From: Paracoccaceae bacterium
GTDB lineage: Bacteria; Pseudomonadota; Alphaproteobacteria; Rhodobacterales; Rhodobacteraceae
Assembly (NCBI GenBank): GCA_026709725.1
Contig: JAPOSK010000374.1
Location: 1 to 11,839 of the forward strand
Length of the DNA stretch: 11,839 nt
Direction: 5' to 3'
The stretch's first letter is position 1. The number at the start of each line of letters is the position of its first letter. This document shows positions 7,294 to 11,839 of this stretch, piece by piece. Position numbers and translations under genes: made by a program. Under the pieces are notes generated by a model. It was not told where the DNA came from, made no database searches, and saw nothing but the letters and a program-made list of their open reading frames with translations.

Positions 7294-8430
7294 ATGATTG
7301 GCAAAGAATACGACACTGCGGATGCCGTAGGATATCATACCGGATCATTTCCGCCCGGGATACTGGACTATGGGGGGCTCTTGCTTGAACCGCTCCTGGA
7401 TGCAACAACAATGCTTGCCCGGTATGATACCAAGATGTCGGATTTGATCAACAGTCGCCTTCTTCTTGCTCCATTGACAAGGCAGGATGCTGTTGTCTCC
7501 TCACGGATGGAGGGTACAATCTCCTCAGTCGAGGATGTCTATCGACTGGAAGCTGAGGGAGATCCCGGTCAAGCAGGGATCAACCATGATATCCGTCATG
7601 ATGATATTGAAACATGGCTCTATTCGCGTGCCATGCAAGATGCGCAGAAGGCGTTGGAGGACGGGATGCCTTTGGGCGAGCACCTTATCAAGGCCACACA
7701 CCAGACATTGCTGTCTTTTGGACGCGGTGCCAGCAAGCACCCCGGGCGATACAAGATTGAGCAAAACTCCATCGGCGACAGGAGAAGCGGTACGATCACT
7801 TTCGTGCCAATTGCACCGGAACATCTTGCACCTGCGATGGAGAGTCTTGTTCAATTTATCAACGACAGCACGGTGAGTCCCTTGATTCGTGCTGCAATCG
7901 TCCATGCTGAATTCGAAGCCCTGCACCCTTTTGTCGATGGGAATGGCCGTATCGGGAGAATGCTGATTACGCTCATGCTTTGGAGACTGTGCGTTCTTTC
8001 ACGACCTTATTTCTTCCTGTCCGGTTATTTTGAGGAGCACCGAGACGAATATCTCGAAAGATTGAGATCGGTCTCGGCGTCGAATGACTGGAATGGATGG
8101 GTTGCATTTTTCCTGAGGGCGATTGCAAGGCAGGCTGAAGTCAACATTCGGTTGGCCGAGGGCATTCACAGACTCTACATGGATATGCGTGAACGCTTCC
8201 GCACGATCCTGAGATCGAAGCATCATGACCAGGTACTGGATTTTGTGTTTGCAAACCCGATTTTCCGCAATGACCGATTGATCGGTTCCACGGACATCCC
8301 GCCTGCATCGGCAAGGTCATTCACACGCCGGCTGACAGAAGCAAATCTGCTTCGGGTCGTTGTGCAGCCTTCCGGTCGACGTCCGGGGGCATATGCTTTT
8401 GACCCACTCCTCAATTTGATCAAGGTGTAG
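7294..8430 (+). CDS. Fic family AMP-transferase, class II (N-terminal inhibitory helix)
   Basis: Fic enzymes usually transfer AMP from ATP to a hydroxyl of a target protein. The product is 378 residues, like Shewanella SoFic-type proteins. The Fic_N region (about 25-110) contains SSRMEG (69-74), which fits the class II inhibitory motif [S/T]xxxE[G/N], with Glu73 expected to block the ATP gamma-phosphate site. The target-docking flap is around 152-173 (GRYKIEQNSIGD...ITFVPIAP). The catalytic loop HPFVDGNGRIGR (211-222) is fully canonical, so the enzyme should be active. The C-terminal 70 residues (DQVLDFVFANPIF...TDIPPASARSFTRRL) resemble a winged helix. The ATG at 7294 was chosen over a TTG at 7231, which would overlap the promoter-like boxes; no strong ribosome site is visible. 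AT-richer codon use than the preceding operon and the isolated position suggest acquisition. No antitoxin-like small partner is seen, consistent with intramolecular inhibition. Confidence 0.93.
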   Translation: MIGKEYDTADAVGYHTGSFPPGILDYGGLLLEPLLDATTMLARYDTKMSDLINSRLLLAPLTRQDAVVSSRMEGTISSVEDVYRLEAEGDPGQAGINHDIRHDDIETWLYSRAMQDAQKALEDGMPLGEHLIKATHQTLLSFGRGASKHPGRYKIEQNSIGDRRSGTITFVPIAPEHLAPAMESLVQFINDSTVSPLIRAAIVHAEFEALHPFVDGNGRIGRMLITLMLWRLCVLSRPYFFLSGYFEEHRDEYLERLRSVSASNDWNGWVAFFLRAIARQAEVNIRLAEGIHRLYMDMRERFRTILRSKHHDQVLDFVFANPIFRNDRLIGSTDIPPASARSFTRRLTEANLLRVVVQPSGRRPGAYAFDPLLNLIKV

Positions 8431-8439
8431 CAACTTCGC

Positions 8440-8458
8440 ACTGAAGCGATTCTTCAGT
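8440..8458 (+). other. Short hairpin between fic and the FGGY kinase gene
   Basis: ACTGAAG (8440-8446) and CTTCAGT (8452-8458) form a perfect 7-bp stem with a 5-nt loop, 10 nt after the fic stop. No T tract follows, so it is a poor intrinsic terminator. It could be an operator for the kinase gene or a transcript 3'-end stabiliser. The remaining 28 nt before the kinase contain no clear promoter. Confidence 0.4.
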
Positions 8459-8486
8459 ACTGAAACAGGGTAAAAATATCCGGACA

Positions 8487-9989
8487 ATGCCCTCGCAATC
8501 AGAGAATTTATTCCTCGGCATTGATGCCGGCTCGTCAGTGCTCAAGGCGGCAGTCTTTGACTGCCATGGCGAAATGCTTGCCGTTGCCAGCCGCCGAACG
8601 CCATTGAACAGGCCTCAGCCGGGATGGGTGGAAGTCGACCCTGAACAGAGTCTTGATGCGCTTGACGCCGTCATTGCCGAGGTGGCCGCCGCAACGGGCC
8701 AACCGGAGAATATCAAGGGCATCGGTCTGTCCGGTGCCATGGTTGGTGCGTGGTTTGTCGATGGAGCGGGCGGTGCCCTGCGTCCAGGCATCAACTGGGA
8801 AGACAGCCGCAGCCAGAGTCTGCTTGATGCCATGACGGCCGAGCGGCCATCATTGATGTCGGACATTTTCGCTGTCTCCGGCTCTGTTCCCCAACAGGGA
8901 TGCACGCTGCCAATTCTTGCATGGTTTCAACAGAATGATCCCGAAATCCTTCAACGCACAGCGCATGTACTGACCTACAAGGATTTTCTCAGGCATCATC
9001 TTTCGGGTTCGTTCTGCGGTGATCACAGTGAAGCTGCAGTGATGCCCGGAGATGCGCGAATACAGGGACACAGCCCGGATCTGATGAGACTTTTCGGCAT
9101 TGCGGATCTTGAATCTCTCTTTCCGCCAACGCTCGCTTCGGATGAAATTGCCGGGCATCTGTTGCCGGGTGCAGCTGCACGAAGCGGAATCAGGGCCGGT
9201 ACACCCATTGTTGCCGGTGCAGGCGATGTCATTGCCAATGTCATTGGGGCGGGCGGGCTGAGGAACGGGGCAGCGACGGCGATACTGGGCACAACATGCA
9301 TGGTCGGTATCTGCCACAGCACTCCGCAGTTTGTGCCACCGGATCTTGGCCTCCTGTTTTCGCTGCCCGGAAATTACTGGTATCGTGCAATGGTCAATGT
9401 GGCCGGAACGCTCAATCTTGATTGGGCACTGGAACTGCTTGCACCGGAACTCAAGGATGATCCTCGGCGCTTTGCAAGGATTGACGCGATGGTGGATGGA
9501 GTGCCTCCGGGTGCCCATGGTGTCACCTTCCTGCCCTATCTCAGCGAAAGCGGCATCATTGCACCCGTTGTCGATGCAGGTGCACGCGCCCAGTTCACCG
9601 GATTGCACCGTGGACATGACAAGGCCGACCTGCTGCGGGCTGTTTATGAGGGTGTTGCCTTTGCCATCGGTGATCTGCTGGAACTGCTGCAGATCAGGCA
9701 AAACACCGAGATCGTCCTGACCGGCGGCGGCAGCCGGAGCGCGATCTGGGTGCAGATCATTGCCAATGTCACCGGACGAACCATCATTGTTCCGGAGAAT
9801 GCTGAGTTCGGTGCCAGAGGAGCCGCACTTTTGGCGGCAACCGCTCTCGGTCACTTCCCAAGCATAACCAGCGCCTCACAGGCCATGGCCGTCGGGAATT
9901 TGTGCACGAAACCCAAACCGGAGGAGGAAGACCTGTGGGAGCGGCCCCGGATACGGTACAGACAATTCAGGGATCATCTTCTTCGCTGA
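8487..9989 (+). CDS. FGGY-family carbohydrate kinase (xylulokinase-like)
   Basis: Predicted cytosolic ATP-dependent sugar kinase; it most resembles xylulokinase-type pentulose kinases, but the true substrate is unknown. The product is 500 residues, normal for FGGY kinases. The first actin-fold domain starts with FLGIDAGSSVLKAAVFD (9-25, phosphate loop 1). INWEDSRSQ (102-110) contributes to sugar binding. The second domain has IVAGAGDVIANVIGAG (241-256), where Asp247 is the expected catalytic base, then LGTTCMVG (268-275), YEGVAFAIGDLLELL (387-401) and the adenosine motif LTGGGSRSAIWVQIIANVTG (411-430), ending EFGARGAALLA (440-450). The ATG at 8487 gives the family N-terminus; the ribosome site is weak. 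No sugar transporter, dehydrogenase or isomerase accompanies it in the window, so it is an orphan here. It starts 56 nt after fic and could share its transcript. Confidence 0.92.
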   Translation: MPSQSENLFLGIDAGSSVLKAAVFDCHGEMLAVASRRTPLNRPQPGWVEVDPEQSLDALDAVIAEVAAATGQPENIKGIGLSGAMVGAWFVDGAGGALRPGINWEDSRSQSLLDAMTAERPSLMSDIFAVSGSVPQQGCTLPILAWFQQNDPEILQRTAHVLTYKDFLRHHLSGSFCGDHSEAAVMPGDARIQGHSPDLMRLFGIADLESLFPPTLASDEIAGHLLPGAAARSGIRAGTPIVAGAGDVIANVIGAGGLRNGAATAILGTTCMVGICHSTPQFVPPDLGLLFSLPGNYWYRAMVNVAGTLNLDWALELLAPELKDDPRRFARIDAMVDGVPPGAHGVTFLPYLSESGIIAPVVDAGARAQFTGLHRGHDKADLLRAVYEGVAFAIGDLLELLQIRQNTEIVLTGGGSRSAIWVQIIANVTGRTIIVPENAEFGARGAALLAATALGHFPSITSASQAMAVGNLCTKPKPEEEDLWERPRIRYRQFRDHLLR

Positions 9990-10627
9990 ACTGTGTCAAC
10001 ATCTGACAGCCCGCCGGTATCCAGACACGGATTCCAGCATCTCCATCAGAAGGTTTCATTGCCACTTCGCGCGGACGGGAATCATCGCCATGAATTTACG
10101 CCGGTTGATTCGTCTGTGCCTGTTCGTTTCATCTGCCATCCGGCTTCAACGCCTGGACCCATGCGGAACACAATCGCGGACCAAGTCTGCAAGCCATCAC
10201 AAGGGTCACCGCCATCCACGCAATCAAAGGGCGGCAGAGCCAGGAGCCGCGCTCCTTCCTTTGAGCAAACAGCTGAGCATCAAGCTGTTTCTTCTGGTGC
10301 ATTTACAGGGCTACAAAATATCCTGCCTGCCGGGTTCTGGACACGGCCCCGGGCAAGAGCGTCGAGTGCAGGGCCACTGGGCTGGAGATATGCGCGCGGA
10401 TACGGAAGCGGTCCTTGAATTCGGTCGAGATGGCTGAAGGGAGGGTTGAGAACCGGGAACAATCGAAGTGCGATCGCCATGGCTGTCCTGCAACGCTTTT
10501 GACAGTTACAGAACGGTCTGCGATAAAGGGGCACCGGACCGGCCTGAAAGGATCTCTGCCTTGTTGTCCTCGCCGAATCGTCATGCAAACAACTGTCTGC
10601 GAGACCGGTCGGGTGCCCCCTGATGGA
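9990..10627. other. Gene-poor spacer between the kinase and the recombinase relic
   Basis: About 640 nt in which I recognise no protein. Frames of 93-156 codons are open on both strands, but their translations are rich in Arg, Pro, Ser and His without any family motif, as expected of shadow frames in GC-rich DNA. One forward frame from 10090 begins MNLRRLIRLCLFVSSAIRLQ, which superficially resembles a signal peptide, but it lacks a good ribosome site and the rest is low-complexity. No tRNA, no insertion-sequence ends and no clear promoter were found. The stretch may be decayed accessory DNA. One 8-bp stem-loop (10267-10290) is listed separately. Confidence 0.5.
10267..10290 (+). terminator. 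Weak terminator-like stem-loop
   Basis: AAACAGCT (10267-10274) and AGCTGTTT (10283-10290) form a perfect 8-bp stem around an 8-nt loop, followed by CTTCTGG. The three terminal T's of the stem continue into a pyrimidine-rich stretch, but there is no real U tract and the stem is AT-rich. It lies 278 nt after the kinase stop. It could be a weak terminator or just a chance inverted repeat. Confidence 0.25.
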
Positions 10628-11194
10628 GTGTTCCCCGGCTGTGCCCGGGTCTTGACACAGGGTCAGGATTCTGCGGAGCAATGGTTTCGTGTTGAAGGGG
10701 CTGGTATCTTGCGAATCCTTGATGATGTCATCACTGGTAGCATCACCCATCGGCCAGACCTCAATTCTCTCCCCGGTTCAGCCCGGGCATGTGATATGAT
10801 CGCTGTCATCCGTCTTGATCGTCCGAAGTGCTCCCGCTGCGATGATTCAACCGCGCTGGCTGAACCTGAAGAGCGCAGAATCAATCTCCTGAATTCTGAG
10901 AAGGAAATCTATGGAGATTCTGCCGTCGGCAAAGTGATCTTTCGTACCTCCGGTGCCATCGCACAATTTGAGTCTTACCTGAGAGGGGAGCGTGCAAAGG
11001 GCCGGATGTGGGCCATCCACAAGCGTGGATACCGCTCTGGACACTGCCCCGTCCCACCGGATACAGTCGGGCTTCCTCGCAAACCCGTTGGGGTCAGACT
11101 GTCTGCCTCACAGCCTGCCCGACACCCGGGTGTCGGGCAGTCCACGGCTTCCCGGGTTCTTCGTGCGGAGACCCGGAATGAGGAACGGACATGA
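10628..11194 (+). pseudogene. Degenerate serine recombinase (resolvase/invertase family), catalytic serine lost
   Basis: The 188-codon frame aligns over its whole length with small serine recombinases. GCARVLTQGQD (4-14) corresponds to the family's GYARVST, ITHRPDLN (39-46) to the RPGL segment, and MIAVIRLDR (57-65) to VxRLDR. AVGKVIF and GAIAQFE (109-115) match the end of the domain, RGERAKG (119-125) the start of helix E, and HPGVGQSTASRVLRA (166-180) the C-terminal HTH. With gamma-delta resolvase numbering, Arg8, Arg45, Asp67, Arg68, Glu124 and Arg125 are kept, at a constant offset of 3 from position 45 onward. Ser10 is Leu (TTG at 10652) and Arg71 is Cys (TGC at 10829). Prolines replace helix leucines (for example AEPEERRINL). 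No stop or frameshift interrupts it. The start is a GTG with poor ribosome site, or the frame continues upstream to 10415. Its TGA overlaps the methyltransferase ATG. It is either a missense-decayed relic or a repurposed DNA-binding protein. Confidence 0.65.
11115..11140. promoter_or_regulatory. Perfect 26-bp palindrome upstream of the methyltransferase gene
   Basis: The left arm CTGCCCGACACCC (11115-11127) is followed immediately by its exact reverse complement (11128-11140), with no spacer and no mismatch; the centre is CCCGGG. It ends 50 nt before the methyltransferase ATG and lies inside the recombinase-like frame. No T tract follows, so it is not a standard terminator. A second, smaller inverted pair (CCGGGT 11152-11157, ACCCGG 11171-11176) lies between it and the ribosome site. 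An operator or an RNA hairpin controlling the methyltransferase is the simplest reading. Confidence 0.7.
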
Positions 11195-11839
11195 CACCCA
11201 CCTCCGGCCCATTGGCGGATGCTGTGGATTTCTACCGTCTTGATGCATCACTCAAGATCAAACCTGAAAGACGTTCGTCTTTGGGACAGTACATGACACC
11301 CGCACCGATCTGCCGTTTCATGGCAAGCCTGTTCTCCAACACAACGGGGCAGACACGGGTACTTGACCCGGGTGCCGGAGTCGGATCCCTCACGGCTGCA
11401 TTTGCAGAACGGGTTTGCATGCAATCTTCCCGACCGGCAACTGTAGAATTCGTTTGTTATGAAATTGATCCGATGCTGGCCGGATACCTTGAAACTACGC
11501 TGGATACAGTACGACGCCAATGCAAGAGCAGCGGGGTTGCAGCAGACGGGTGCTGCCAATTCGGAGACTTCATCCTCAAGACACGAGATGCTCTGGAGCA
11601 CGGTCTGTTTTCCCCTGAGCAAGAAGAATTCACCCACGCGATCCTCAATCCGCCTTACCGCAAGATCACATCGAAGTCCGAACACAGGGAAGCGTTGCGG
11701 GCAATCGGGGTTGAAACATCGAATCTCTACTCCGGCTTCATGTTTGCCGCCGCCCAGCGTCTCCGCTCCGGGGGCGAGATGGTAGCGATTGTGCCACGGT
11801 CATTCTGCAACGGACCATACTTCAAACATTTCAGGGAAC
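11191..11839 (+). CDS. Adenine-N6 DNA methyltransferase of the Eco57I / PstI-BsuBI type, N-terminal part
   Basis: Predicted modification enzyme of a type II restriction-modification system, transferring a methyl group from S-adenosylmethionine to adenine N6 in its target site. The first 216 residues are present; the rest lies beyond the right edge. Visible are FYRLDASLKIKPERR (14-28), motif X-like LGQYMTPAPICRFMASLF (31-48), SAM-binding motif I VLDPGAGVGSL (57-67), acidic motif II VCYEIDP (88-94) and catalytic motif IV ILNPPY (151-156). The arrangement recalls M.PstI and M.BsuBI (about 500 residues). The ATG at 11191 has a GAGGAA ribosome site (11180-11185) 5 nt upstream. It overlaps the stop of the recombinase-like frame (ATGA). 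Family precedent makes a BsuBI/PstI-type endonuclease gene downstream likely, but it is not in the window. Confidence 0.92.
   Translation, partial: MTPTSGPLADAVDFYRLDASLKIKPERRSSLGQYMTPAPICRFMASLFSNTTGQTRVLDPGAGVGSLTAAFAERVCMQSSRPATVEFVCYEIDPMLAGYLETTLDTVRRQCKSSGVAADGCCQFGDFILKTRDALEHGLFSPEQEEFTHAILNPPYRKITSKSEHREALRAIGVETSNLYSGFMFAAAQRLRSGGEMVAIVPRSFCNGPYFKHFRE

Noticed and set aside
8850..9854. 334-codon open frame (-) opposite the FGGY kinase
   Set aside because: Antisense shadow; the plus-strand frame carries all the kinase motifs.
9993..10418. Open frame of 141 codons (+)
   Set aside because: Starts with a GTG right after the kinase without ribosome site; composition and lack of motifs fit a chance frame.
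10090..10437. Open frame of 115 codons (+) with a signal-peptide-like start
   Set aside because: Only the first 20 residues look plausible; the remainder is low-complexity Arg/His/Ser without family likeness and no good ribosome site.
10415..10627. Upstream 71 codons of the frame containing the recombinase relic
   Set aside because: No similarity to recombinases before the segment corresponding to GYARVST; treated as open by chance, although it cannot be excluded as a fused N-terminus.
10652..10680. TTGACA as a -35 box for the methyltransferase transcript
   Set aside because: No -10-like hexamer at 16-18 nt; the bases encode the ARVLTQG segment of the recombinase frame.
10280..10750. Open frame of 156 codons (-)
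   Set aside because: Partly antisense to the recombinase-like frame; no recognisable motif.

Overview
The window looks like chromosomal DNA of an alphaproteobacterium. Three things point there. The groES-groEL pair has both a perfect CIRCE/HrcA operator and an alphaproteobacterial-type RpoH promoter (CTTGAA / CCTACCTAGG). Next to it sits a class IIA HAD phosphatase of the TIGR01459 type followed directly by ribF. A YcgN-type cysteine-cluster protein follows ribF. These assignments rest on motif recognition by eye; no database search was possible.

Left end (1-1155): groEL (C-terminus cut by the window edge) and groES are transcribed leftward from a heat-shock control region. Centre-left (1239-6972): six rightward genes are packed like one transcription unit: Mn-dependent family II inorganic pyrophosphatase, HAD phosphatase, riboflavin kinase/FAD synthetase, YcgN-like protein, low-specificity L-threonine aldolase, and a homoserine-dehydrogenase-like oxidoreductase with a C-terminal SAF domain. 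Gaps are 51, 10, 6, -4 and 13 nt. The first half serves phosphate and flavin housekeeping. The last two enzymes fit metabolism of a four-carbon amino or hydroxy acid (inference).

Right part (6973-11839) looks more accessory. A 258-nt AT-richer spacer carries three copies of TTGTTGACA and overlapping inverted repeats just before a class II Fic AMP-transferase. A stand-alone FGGY sugar kinase follows. Then come about 640 nt with no recognisable gene. Next is a 188-codon serine-recombinase-like frame that keeps the length and most active-site positions of the family but has lost the catalytic serine (Leu) and one catalytic arginine (Cys). Its stop overlaps (ATGA) the start of a PstI/BsuBI-type adenine-N6 DNA methyltransferase, which runs off the right edge. 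A perfect 26-bp palindrome lies 50 bp before the methyltransferase start, inside the recombinase-like frame.

The most interesting part is this last stretch: a catalytically dead recombinase relic, or repurposed DNA-binding protein, translationally coupled to a restriction-modification methyltransferase, with a perfect operator-like palindrome between them. Second is the repeat-rich control region of the Fic gene. No rRNA, tRNA, CRISPR array or complete insertion sequence was seen.
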